This document shows positions 9,301 to 16,891 of a stretch of 64,000 bases of DNA, one piece after another (positions within the stretch are counted from its first letter, which is position 1; every line of letters begins with the position of its first letter). Both the position numbers and the translations under genes were made by a program. The notes beneath the pieces are model-generated. The model was not told the DNA's origin, searched no databases, and saw nothing but the letters and a program-made list of their open reading frames with translations. The DNA is taken from NCBI GenBank assembly GCA_964458575.1, contig CAYWMD010000031.1, positions 1 through 64,000 on the forward strand, in the 5' to 3' direction. This DNA comes from CAYWMD01 sp964458575 (GTDB lineage Bacteria; Verrucomicrobiota; Verrucomicrobiia; Limisphaerales; JADLHS01).

Positions 9301-9466
9301 CGTCCAGGTTGGCAGCTATACTTACGATGAACCGTCTGGCGAGAAAGACGGTCGCCTCGTGCCGTTCGGTGATGTTCCGGCCATCGCATTCTCCGAGGCG
9401 ATGGGCGACTTGGTGAAGATTTCCGGAAAACCTGGCGGACAACAGTCGGAGGAATCAAATGCTTGA
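6389..9466 (+). CDS. DUF4132 (MolR/YehI-like) protein, subfamily A copy 2
   Basis: A 1025-aa paralogue of the preceding gene, starting 14 nt after its stop. The shared landmarks are YVLTGDQKLLRGL near residue 27, HEAT-like helices around residues 390-480 (SKPVREAAAQALSKLGDEAV), YLLYRQSREKEM, and the DUF4132 C-terminus with LVWGTFGTDGKL, RQAWLKHLADYN and FKGRAERLGWSRGSVVDAGG. The C-terminal third is far more conserved between the two copies than the N-terminal half, which suggests that the N-terminal part specifies a partner and the C-terminal domain does a common job. An extra segment rich in Thr, Ser and Gln near residues 485-510 precedes the conserved middle region. It overlaps the next gene by 8 nt, implying translational coupling. 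Confidence 0.85.
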   Translation: MEHLTKAMEKMAKNAGTTLSRMYLKDVNNYVLTGDQKLLRGLLKLDDARMNSLCQLARAFARPDKWGDGELRLIEFFVRRCDLFNGKDKGHPQGQCSDWPLPNCLKRHLETEKPEQDFCSLLRDRVLSFGVVESRWLTMVARHVEPRAVDGRLTSAGRYLAAQPVDKLMKVLSALFYHCTDRDFMPAFAAESPPKLMALMDELIRRKKADDLPRGGWVAALEQDAKGFESRVAAAFSLMREGEEKSLLAKSLEKHFPGKYRKQTLKAASSIGAALGGEEQAAAARWLIEQQGDAAIPAITDYVAKWNLKNPCIQDWKVEVLGESAKLLGSKLRPALAAAMQKDMPELRHGALELWIGFHDPADDGTLERQLLKELAAADAKLLVQFIPLAASWNVPRIAPRLWELLEDKSKPVREAAAQALSKLGDEAVPKAVELLAVRKADTRKAAAVLLASIASDQARQALRDHLKQESSADIRDLIQKALATRAPQSKTTDRKTSAMNAQTPGAPLVDQKQVEAAIASAAPKIKSLPASWINEPALPPIYFADGSALNKEAVRYLLYRQSREKEMAADTEAALLYALIDRKRSGDFALSVLNGYLGSQLDAKDRWALAVAGLLGDDRIVPLLTKRIAEWAEAARGKLAEYAVQALALLASDAALLAVDAMAIRYRTKFKNIGKAAGQAFAAAADARGLSPAELGDRVLPWLGFEPGKPRVLEFGDHRIEVSIGLDCKLTWRDLVKGKAVKTLPANAPDEIKAEMKELSAGLKEAVKAQLLRMENLMVQQHRWPAARWVELFLAHPLVFPFANRLVWGTFGTDGKLVGTFRALEDRSLTSAGDESFPKPSQGGVGIVHPLELTLEQRQAWLKHLADYNVVPPFAQLERPVVSLKPGQEKVRVSKELEGTELNAMTFKGRAERLGWSRGSVVDAGGVNYYYKQFPAAGVDVFIALEGMYVGIDMYSDITLGQVMFVKHRSVQVGSYTYDEPSGEKDGRLVPFGDVPAIAFSEAMGDLVKISGKPGGQQSEESNA

Positions 9467-12400
9467 TTGGCTAAAGAAACTGGGCGGAGGCAAGCCATTT
9501 GAAAACAAGGTGGGCCTCGATGGCAAAGCGCTGGAATTGCTCGCGGAGGATTTGGGCGCGTTGGAGAAGCTTCACACCGACCTGCCGAATGAGGCGCTTC
9601 GCTACGTGGTTGACGGTGTGGGGGACGAAATCCTCACCCGCCTCGCGGGCACGCAGGGAGCGGGTGAAGTGCTGGGATTGATAAGCGCCGTCAGATTTGC
9701 TTCAAAGATTGAACATCGAGCGCGTTCGCGCTTCTTCGACACTGTGCGTTGCTCCGATCCGAAGTTCTTTATCCGGCTCGGAAAGATTTACGAAGCCGCG
9801 TCGCGCCAGCAAAAAAATGCTCTGACCTCACAGTTTCCCCAATTGGCCGTTCAAATCCCCAGGTGTTTTGACACACCGGGACTGGAGTGGCTTGAGGTTC
9901 TGCTCGTCGAAGCATCCCAGCTTTCGCTCAATGTCTGGCCCCCTCAATGTCGCGCCTGTCCGGCGCTAAATGCGGAATTGGTCGAAGCGATTCTGCGAAT
10001 AGAAGGTCACGCGCCAGACTTGCTGGTTCGTGCCGCATTTCAGCCGCAGTTGCAGCGCTTCACGTCGAATCGCTTCGAGCCGGTCTTCACGAAAATGGCC
10101 GGCTTTGCGGACAGCGCGATTCGGCATAAGCAGGCCTTGACTGCCGCGTTCAACCATGGGGATTTCAAACAACGCGTTTACGCACTGGAAATGGTGAAGA
10201 AGTGCAAAGTGCCGGTGAATGCTTTCGTGGAGGAATTGGTGGATCTGGCGGTCTCGTCCAGCAAATACGTGCGTGAACAAGCCCAGGCTCTGCTGGCGGA
10301 CACCAAGGACTCCGTGCTTCCATTGCTCGAACGCAAAGTCACGGGAGGTTCAAACGACGAGAAAGCGCTCGCTGTCGAGCTGTTGTGGAACCGGGAAGGG
10401 GAAAACGCGAGAGGCTTCCTTCAGGGCCGTCTCACGGAAGAAAAAAACAAGAAGGTGCTGCGCATCATTAACGAAGCGTTGGCAATCGCCGTCGCACCGA
10501 GCGCTTCAGTCGCGTCGAGCGCAACCTTGGAATTGCCACCGCTCGCACCGTTGTCGTCTCACGCGCCACTCGGTTCGGAATCTGAGCACGCTTGGCAAAC
10601 ATGCTTTCAGAAGCTCAACGATGCTATCGTGAAGCTCAACGCCGCCCAGACTGGAAAACAGCACCCGCAAAAATTGAAACCAGTGGCGTTCGACACTATT
10701 CGCAAATCCTTCGCTGCGCTTCAAGACGGAGGTGGCGAAGGCATTCTCAGCGATTTGTTCCACATCTTATGGCAGCGCGAGTTGAACGAGCCAATTCGGG
10801 AATTCTGGCAACGACCAGAGTTAACTCTCGTCCATATTGTCCGTTTTCTCGTTCAAGTCGGAGCCTTGCGTGCGGATCGCCAGCATGACCGTGGCGTATT
10901 CAGTTATGGTTACTGGCTGGAGCAACTCATGCCCACCTTCCGTCGCACGCATCCAGAGGCGGGCTTGCGTGAACTCGGTGCAGCGTTCACGGCGGCAGGA
11001 CTGGATTCGCAGCGGATTGGTACGGGCCTGCTCAACAATTACCAGGAGAACCCGGCACCGTTGGGTTTGCCGGCGGCGCAAATCTGGCCTTATTGGGCTG
11101 AGAACCTGGATTTGCTGGAGCCCGCGTTTGCGCCATCCACGGGAACCGGCTACATGGATCGCTTTTATCAGCGCTATGCTCGCCGGAATGCATTTCACGC
11201 GCTGGCAAAGTTTCCGCATCCGCCAGAACGGCTCGTGCCAATGCTCTGGAAACTTGCGCTTGGTCCAAAAAGTGAACGTCTGCCGGCCCAACGCTGTCTC
11301 GAAGCGCTCCCGGACAAGTTTGATCGTCTTATTGCCGCTTTGAGTGGCGGGGATGCGGAAAGCCGACTTGCCGCAGCCGAATGGCTTGGCCGGATCGGAG
11401 ATGCTCGCGCTTTGGATGCGTTACTGGCCGCTCTCAAACGCGAAAAGAATGAAGTCACCAAAGGCGCAATGATGTCCGCCTTGGAATTGCTCGGCGCGCC
11501 GGTCGAACAGTTCCTGGATCGCAAGGCGTTGCTGAAGGAAGCGGAGAAGGGCGTGGCCAAGGGCGAGCCCGAGGATTTGAAGTGGTTTCCGTTCGACAGC
11601 CTGCCGTTGGTTCATTGGTTGGACAACGGCAAGCCGGTTGAGCCAGCGATTTTGAAGTGGTGGTTGATTCAAGGTTTCAAGCTCAAGAATCCCGAGCCTG
11701 GTCCGCTATTGAGAAAATATTGCAGCAGCCTGAAGAATTCGGAACGCGAGGCACTCGGACAATTTGTATTGGAAGCGTGGCTGGGGGAAGATACTACGCC
11801 GATTTCTCGTGCCGAGGCCGAGAAGCGGGCAATGCAGCAGGCACAACAATATGTCCAGTGGTCTCAGTCCACCTACTGGCCGCAGAACAGTCCAAAGAAG
11901 ACGCTCGAGGAATTCTATGCGGACTTCCTGCCGGGACTGCTGCAACAACCGAAAGGCTCGGCAGCGTCCAGCAAAGGCATTCTGTCTCTGGCTGGGGCGT
12001 GTGCGGGAGCTGGAGCTGCGCCGGTGGTTGGCCGTTACTTGAAGCTGTGGTATGGCATGCGTGCCGCGCAATGCCGCGCGCTGCTCCAGATGCTTGTGTG
12101 GGTCGAGCACAAGACCGCGACTCAACTGCTGCTTGCGGTGGGCAGTCGTTTTCGCACCAAGAGCATTCAGGAGGAGGCCAACAAACAGGCGGCAGCGTTG
12201 GCGGAACGCAAAGGCTGGACCGTGGCCGAACTCGCCGACCGCACCATTCCCTCAGCTGGCCTCGACGAAGATGGTGTGCTCACGCTCGATTTCGGACCTC
12301 GCCAGTTCATCGCCAAACTGAACAAGGACCTTGAATTCAAACTCGCGGACGCCGAAGGCAAGGCCCTCAAGTCATTGCCCGATCCGCGGAAGGACGACGA

Positions 12401-13217
12401 TGAAGCCAAGGCGGCTGAGGCCAAGAAGTTTTTTGCGGCCGCCAAGAAGGAATTGAAGTCGGTTGTGACCATGCAGCGGGATCGTTTGTATGAGGCGATG
12501 TGCACCCAACGGACCTGGCCGTTCGAAGATTGGAACCTTTATCTGAACCGACATCCGATCGCCCGGCATCATTGCCAGCGATTGATCTGGGTGGTAGTTC
12601 GTGACGAAAAGGTGGTCATGCTGTTCCGTCCGTTGCCGGATGGTTCGCTCAGCGATGCGGCGGACGATCCGGTCACATTGCAACCAGAGGATAACGTCCG
12701 CGTGGCGCACGAATGTCAGGTCACCCCCGAACAGTCGCAAGCTTGGCGTCAGCATCTCAAGGACTACGACATCGAACCGCTCTTTGAACAATTCGGCCGG
12801 CCTAATTTCGAGCTTACGGAGGAACGCAAGCAAGCGGATGAACTCACGGATTTTCGGGGACACGTTCTCGAAGCCTTCAAGCTCCGCGGGCGCACCAATA
12901 AACTCGGCTACACGCGCGGCCAGGCGCAGGACGGCGGCTGGTTCTTCGATTATCACAAACGCTTCCCTACTCTCGGCATCGAAGTGGTTCTGGAATTTAC
13001 CGGGAATGGATTGCCGGAGGAGAATCGGACGGTCGCACTTACCACCATGCGCTTTGAGCGCGTCGCACCGGAAGGCGAACCCGGCATGGGGGGAGCAAAG
13101 ATGTCACTCGGGGAAGTGCCAACGGTATTGCTAGGCGAATGTTGGAATGACATGCGACAGATCGCCGCGGAAGGGTCGGGCTTCGACCCGGAATGGGAAA
13201 AGAAAACGCAACCATAG
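9459..13217 (+). CDS. DUF4132 (MolR/YehI-like) protein, subfamily B long form
   Basis: This 1252-aa protein starts at an ATG inside the end of the previous gene with a CGGAGGA ribosome-binding site at 9446-9452. It has a longer N-terminal helical region with HEAT-like units (for example around residues 220-300, VEELVDLAVSSSKYVREQAQ). The middle of the protein contains WPYWAENLDLLEPAF and WLGRIGDARALDALLAALKR, another HEAT unit. The C-terminal DUF4132 domain includes RLYEAMCTQRTWPFEDWNLY, LIWVVV, RPLPDGSLSD, RQHLKDYDIEPLF and FKLRGRTNKLGYTRG. It ends with LGEVPTVLLGECWNDMRQIA, where subfamily A has PFGEVPAIAFSEAMGDLAKI. At 1252 aa it is similar in size to E. coli YehI. Biochemical function unknown. 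Confidence 0.85.
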   Translation: MLDWLKKLGGGKPFENKVGLDGKALELLAEDLGALEKLHTDLPNEALRYVVDGVGDEILTRLAGTQGAGEVLGLISAVRFASKIEHRARSRFFDTVRCSDPKFFIRLGKIYEAASRQQKNALTSQFPQLAVQIPRCFDTPGLEWLEVLLVEASQLSLNVWPPQCRACPALNAELVEAILRIEGHAPDLLVRAAFQPQLQRFTSNRFEPVFTKMAGFADSAIRHKQALTAAFNHGDFKQRVYALEMVKKCKVPVNAFVEELVDLAVSSSKYVREQAQALLADTKDSVLPLLERKVTGGSNDEKALAVELLWNREGENARGFLQGRLTEEKNKKVLRIINEALAIAVAPSASVASSATLELPPLAPLSSHAPLGSESEHAWQTCFQKLNDAIVKLNAAQTGKQHPQKLKPVAFDTIRKSFAALQDGGGEGILSDLFHILWQRELNEPIREFWQRPELTLVHIVRFLVQVGALRADRQHDRGVFSYGYWLEQLMPTFRRTHPEAGLRELGAAFTAAGLDSQRIGTGLLNNYQENPAPLGLPAAQIWPYWAENLDLLEPAFAPSTGTGYMDRFYQRYARRNAFHALAKFPHPPERLVPMLWKLALGPKSERLPAQRCLEALPDKFDRLIAALSGGDAESRLAAAEWLGRIGDARALDALLAALKREKNEVTKGAMMSALELLGAPVEQFLDRKALLKEAEKGVAKGEPEDLKWFPFDSLPLVHWLDNGKPVEPAILKWWLIQGFKLKNPEPGPLLRKYCSSLKNSEREALGQFVLEAWLGEDTTPISRAEAEKRAMQQAQQYVQWSQSTYWPQNSPKKTLEEFYADFLPGLLQQPKGSAASSKGILSLAGACAGAGAAPVVGRYLKLWYGMRAAQCRALLQMLVWVEHKTATQLLLAVGSRFRTKSIQEEANKQAAALAERKGWTVAELADRTIPSAGLDEDGVLTLDFGPRQFIAKLNKDLEFKLADAEGKALKSLPDPRKDDDEAKAAEAKKFFAAAKKELKSVVTMQRDRLYEAMCTQRTWPFEDWNLYLNRHPIARHHCQRLIWVVVRDEKVVMLFRPLPDGSLSDAADDPVTLQPEDNVRVAHECQVTPEQSQAWRQHLKDYDIEPLFEQFGRPNFELTEERKQADELTDFRGHVLEAFKLRGRTNKLGYTRGQAQDGGWFFDYHKRFPTLGIEVVLEFTGNGLPEENRTVALTTMRFERVAPEGEPGMGGAKMSLGEVPTVLLGECWNDMRQIAAEGSGFDPEWEKKTQP

Positions 13218-15733
13218 TGCATGTTGTGAGCAACGAGACGGACACAGCGTCTTCGGATTCCGCACTGGGAGCGGAAACGAAGGGCGCTTTCTTCCGATGT
13301 CTTGCAGATGCTCAGCGGGCAATGTTAGCCGCTTGCTCTCATGTTCCGCCCGATGTTCAGGAGCAGATTGACGTCACGGTGGATGACCGGCAGGAGAGCT
13401 TCTTTGCCCTGCTGCAAACGCTCGTTCTCGACGGGTCACCTGTGCCAAAGGTCGCGATGCCCGAGCGGGACGAATCCTGGAGTCCTTTTGTGAAGTTCCT
13501 TTCGCGCCCGGAAATCCGGCCGATTCACTTCGTGCGACTTCTGCTGATCCTCAACGGAATTGTAAAGGCTTCCTTTGGCGACGATCCCTACGTCCTGGGC
13601 AGAAAATTCGAATTGCTGCTCAACCACTATCATGAAACCCACCCCTATGGTCTTCGCGACGTGGCGCTCGCGTTCAATTCGGTAGGTCTCGACGAGACTT
13701 TGATCGGGCGACAGCAGCTCAAAGGTTGGGATCATAATCCGTTTGCCTGGGAATCTGACGCCATCTGGCCGTATTGGGCCGAGCACCTGGACTTGCTGGA
13801 TCAGGCCCTCCAACCGACCACCGATAGCTGGATCGCAAACCTGCGAAGAAACGCCTTCAGCATCGTCGCGTCCTTTCCGGAACCGCCGCGGCAGTTTGTG
13901 GATCGTTTATGGAGTTTTGCCTTCGGCCTGAAACTCGAGCGCCGACCGGCGCAGGAGGCTCTCCGTCGCGAGCCAGGAATTGTAAACCGGGTGTTGGAAG
14001 AGATTACTTCAGGCGATTCAGAGCGGCGGACCATCGCAGCGGAATGGTTGGGAACACTTGGAAATTCTGCCGCCATCGAACCGCTGATGCGTGCGGTCAG
14101 TCAGGAAAAGGAGGTTGAACCGCGGAATGCGATGGAGGTTGCGCTCGAGTCCCTTGGCGTAACTATGGAAACACTCCTGAACCGAGACGCGTTATTTCGG
14201 GAGGCGAAAGCCGAACTAGCGAAGGGAGCTCCAAAGGAACTGGAATGGTTTCCGCTTGTTGCGTTGCCGCCGGTTCATTGGAGTAATTCTGGCGAATTGG
14301 TGCCGGCGGAAATTCTGCAATCGTGGGTGATTCAAACCTTCAAATTGAAGAACCCGGAGCCCGGCCCGCTGCTTCGGCGCTACTGCTCTCAGTTCGTCGA
14401 GAGCGAGCGCCAGGCGCTTGGTCGATTCGTGCTAGAAACCTGGATTGCTCAGGAGGGTTACGCGCGCAAAGGTCCAATCGCGCTGACCTGCAAGGGAATT
14501 TTGGCCATCGCGGCGGCGTGCTGTGGCGGCGAGGCCGCATCGGCTGCCAGAACGTATTTGACCAACTTTCCCCGGGAACGGGCGGGCCAGTGCAAGGCAC
14601 TGATTCAGATGCTTGCATGGATTGATCATCCCGCTGCAGTCCAAATTCTCATGTCAGTCAGTGCCCGTTTCAAACCGGCAACAATCCAGGAAGAAGCCCG
14701 CCGCCTTTCCCTTTTGCTCGCAAAACGCAAGCACTGGACCGTCGAGCAGATGGCAGACCGGGCGATTCCCTCCGCCGACCTGAACGATAAAGGGGAACTC
14801 CGGTTGAGTTATGGCGCGCGAATGTTTGTCGCCCGGATTAATGGTCAGTTAGATTTTGTCCTTACCGACAGCGCAGGAAAACAGATTAAATCACTCCCTG
14901 CCCCGCGCGTCAGCGATGACGCAACGCTGGCTCGAGAATCCAAAAGAACTTTCTCCGCGGCAAAAAAGGAACTCAAGTCCATCCTGCAAATCCAAGGCGA
15001 TCGGTTGTACGAAGCCATGGGTATTCAACGCACCTGGTCCTTGCCTGATTGGGAAACGTATCTGCATCGGCATGTGGTGATGCGCCTCCTGTGTCAGCGG
15101 CTGGTTTGGTACGCAGCACGGGACGGTCAGGAGCTCGTACTCTTTCGTCCCCTGGAAGACGGCAGCCTGACTGGCCCGGACGACAACCTGATCACGCTGC
15201 CGGCAGAGTCTCGAATCGGGCTGGCTCACGAATCCACCCTCACTGCGGAAATTGGTCACGACTGGCAGCAGCATCTGGCGGACTACAATGTGACGCCACT
15301 GTTCCCTCAATTCGGCATCCACGAATTCAAGCCCTCGGCAGCACAGCTCGAGAGATCGGCGCTGACCGATTTTGCAGGGCACATGATTGACGCTTTCACC
15401 TTGCGCGGCAGAGCCACCAAGTTCGGCTTTTCGCGCGGCGCCACTGTGGACGGACCGTGGTTCAATGAATATTGGAGGACATTTGCAACGCTCGGCATTA
15501 CTGCCACGATTGTCTTTACCGGTAACTCGATGCCCGAAGAGAATCAGCGGGTGGCTTTGATTGAATTGCATTTCACCCGGCGCCAGGCAAAGTCGCTCTG
15601 CGATAACGCAGTGCAATTACCGCTCGGTGAAGTGCCGCCGGTTCTGCTCAGCGAGTGCTGGAATCAGCTGCGGCAGATTGCCGCTGGCGGTCATGGTTTT
15701 GATCCCGAATGGAAGAAATTGGTCATCGTCTGA
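13193..15733 (+). CDS. DUF4132 (MolR/YehI-like) protein, subfamily B short form
   Basis: An 846-aa paralogue of the preceding protein that lacks roughly the first 350 residues of its helical N-terminus. Shared landmarks are WPYWAEHLDLLDQAL, AAEWLGTLGNSAAIEPLMRA, VIQTFKLKNPEPGPLLRRYC, RLYEAMGIQRTWSLPDWETY, RPLEDGSLTG, LRGRATKFGFSRG and LGEVPPVLLSECWNQLRQIA. The ATG at 13193 overlaps the previous gene by 25 nt; GTG codons at 13217 and 13226 are alternative starts, and no site has a strong Shine-Dalgarno. It ends 6 nt before the MoxR gene. Because long and short forms sit side by side in both clades, gene duplication followed by N-terminal divergence is the simplest reading. Confidence 0.82.
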   Translation: MGKENATIVHVVSNETDTASSDSALGAETKGAFFRCLADAQRAMLAACSHVPPDVQEQIDVTVDDRQESFFALLQTLVLDGSPVPKVAMPERDESWSPFVKFLSRPEIRPIHFVRLLLILNGIVKASFGDDPYVLGRKFELLLNHYHETHPYGLRDVALAFNSVGLDETLIGRQQLKGWDHNPFAWESDAIWPYWAEHLDLLDQALQPTTDSWIANLRRNAFSIVASFPEPPRQFVDRLWSFAFGLKLERRPAQEALRREPGIVNRVLEEITSGDSERRTIAAEWLGTLGNSAAIEPLMRAVSQEKEVEPRNAMEVALESLGVTMETLLNRDALFREAKAELAKGAPKELEWFPLVALPPVHWSNSGELVPAEILQSWVIQTFKLKNPEPGPLLRRYCSQFVESERQALGRFVLETWIAQEGYARKGPIALTCKGILAIAAACCGGEAASAARTYLTNFPRERAGQCKALIQMLAWIDHPAAVQILMSVSARFKPATIQEEARRLSLLLAKRKHWTVEQMADRAIPSADLNDKGELRLSYGARMFVARINGQLDFVLTDSAGKQIKSLPAPRVSDDATLARESKRTFSAAKKELKSILQIQGDRLYEAMGIQRTWSLPDWETYLHRHVVMRLLCQRLVWYAARDGQELVLFRPLEDGSLTGPDDNLITLPAESRIGLAHESTLTAEIGHDWQQHLADYNVTPLFPQFGIHEFKPSAAQLERSALTDFAGHMIDAFTLRGRATKFGFSRGATVDGPWFNEYWRTFATLGITATIVFTGNSMPEENQRVALIELHFTRRQAKSLCDNAVQLPLGEVPPVLLSECWNQLRQIAAGGHGFDPEWKKLVIV

Positions 15734-15739
15734 AAACAC

Positions 15740-16891
15740 ATGAGCAAACCCGAAACCGAATCGCCCCCGCCGCGCATGGTCCGTCCGCCGGCTGAGATCG
15801 TCTATGCCGAGGAACTGGCCGCACTCGCCAGCAACGACACTGCCGCTAAACCGCCGGGGTGGAAATTGTCGCCCCGGTCCGTGCGCCAGTTCATCGTCGG
15901 CGCCGAAGCGCCACTCACTCATAACTGGCAAGGCAGCAAAAAGAAAACGGCTGTGACCCAAAAGTTCTACGGCGATGATGCCTTGGTCGAGCGGTGCATT
16001 GTCACGCTGCTGGGCAATCGGGGACTGTTGATTGTTGGCGAGCCCGGCACGGCCAAGTCCATGCTCTCCGAATTGTTGTCCGCCGCCATTTCTGGCAACT
16101 CGCTGCTTACGATTCAGGGCACGGCAGGCACGACGGATGACCAGATCAAATACTCTTGGAACTACGCCTTGCTGCTCGCGGAGGGACCAACCCCGCGGGC
16201 CCTGGTCGCCTCGCCATTATACAGTGGCATGAAAGCGGGGGCTTTGGTACGCTTTGAAGAAATCACCCGTTGCCAACCGGAAATCCAGGATACGCTGGTG
16301 AGTTTGTTGTCGGATAAATGCATTCAAGTGCCGGAGCTTCCGGGAGCAGACGCGGTGCGTTTCGCCGAAAAGGGATTCAACATCATCGCCACGGCGAACC
16401 TGCGGGATCGCGGCGTGCATGAAATGTCCAGCGCGCTCAAGCGTCGTTTCAATTTTGAAACCGTCGCCCCGCTGGCCGACAAGGCGATGGAGTTACGCTT
16501 GGTGAAGGAACAGACCGAAGCCTTGCTCCGTGAATCTGGCGTGAAGATCGAATGTCCGACGGATGTGCTGGAACTGCTGGTCACCACTTTCAATGATCTG
16601 CGCCACGGGCGAACGGAAGAAGGGACGGTGGTGGAGAAACCGTCCACCGTGATGTCTACGGCCGAGGCGGTGGCGGTGAGTCACTCGGCGGCATTGGACG
16701 CCGCGTACTTTGGCAATGGTCGGATGGAGAGTGGGCACGTCGCCCGGCAAATCCTGGGCACGGTGCTCAAGGACAACCCCGATGATCTCAAAAAACTGAA
16801 ACACTACTTCGATGTCGTGGTGAAAGCCCGGGGCAAAGGCAGCAAGACATGGCAGCAATTCTACGAAGCAAAGAAATGGCTGCGCGGGTGA
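15740..16891 (+). CDS. MoxR-type AAA+ ATPase (YehL-like)
   Basis: A 383-aa AAA+ ATPase. After a 95-residue N-terminal extension come Walker A GEPGTAKS (residues 100-107) and a Walker B-type strand ALVRFEEITRC, in which FEE replaces the common DE. Sensor 1 is FNIIATANLRDRG and the arginine-finger region is SSALKRRFNF. MoxR ATPases form hexameric rings that act as chaperones and usually work with a VWA-domain protein encoded nearby; one lies two genes downstream. Size and family match E. coli YehL. It is probably the motor of this locus, remodelling or loading one of the other products, but the substrate is unknown. The DUF5682 gene overlaps its 3' end. Confidence 0.88.
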   Translation: MSKPETESPPPRMVRPPAEIVYAEELAALASNDTAAKPPGWKLSPRSVRQFIVGAEAPLTHNWQGSKKKTAVTQKFYGDDALVERCIVTLLGNRGLLIVGEPGTAKSMLSELLSAAISGNSLLTIQGTAGTTDDQIKYSWNYALLLAEGPTPRALVASPLYSGMKAGALVRFEEITRCQPEIQDTLVSLLSDKCIQVPELPGADAVRFAEKGFNIIATANLRDRGVHEMSSALKRRFNFETVAPLADKAMELRLVKEQTEALLRESGVKIECPTDVLELLVTTFNDLRHGRTEEGTVVEKPSTVMSTAEAVAVSHSAALDAAYFGNGRMESGHVARQILGTVLKDNPDDLKKLKHYFDVVVKARGKGSKTWQQFYEAKKWLRG

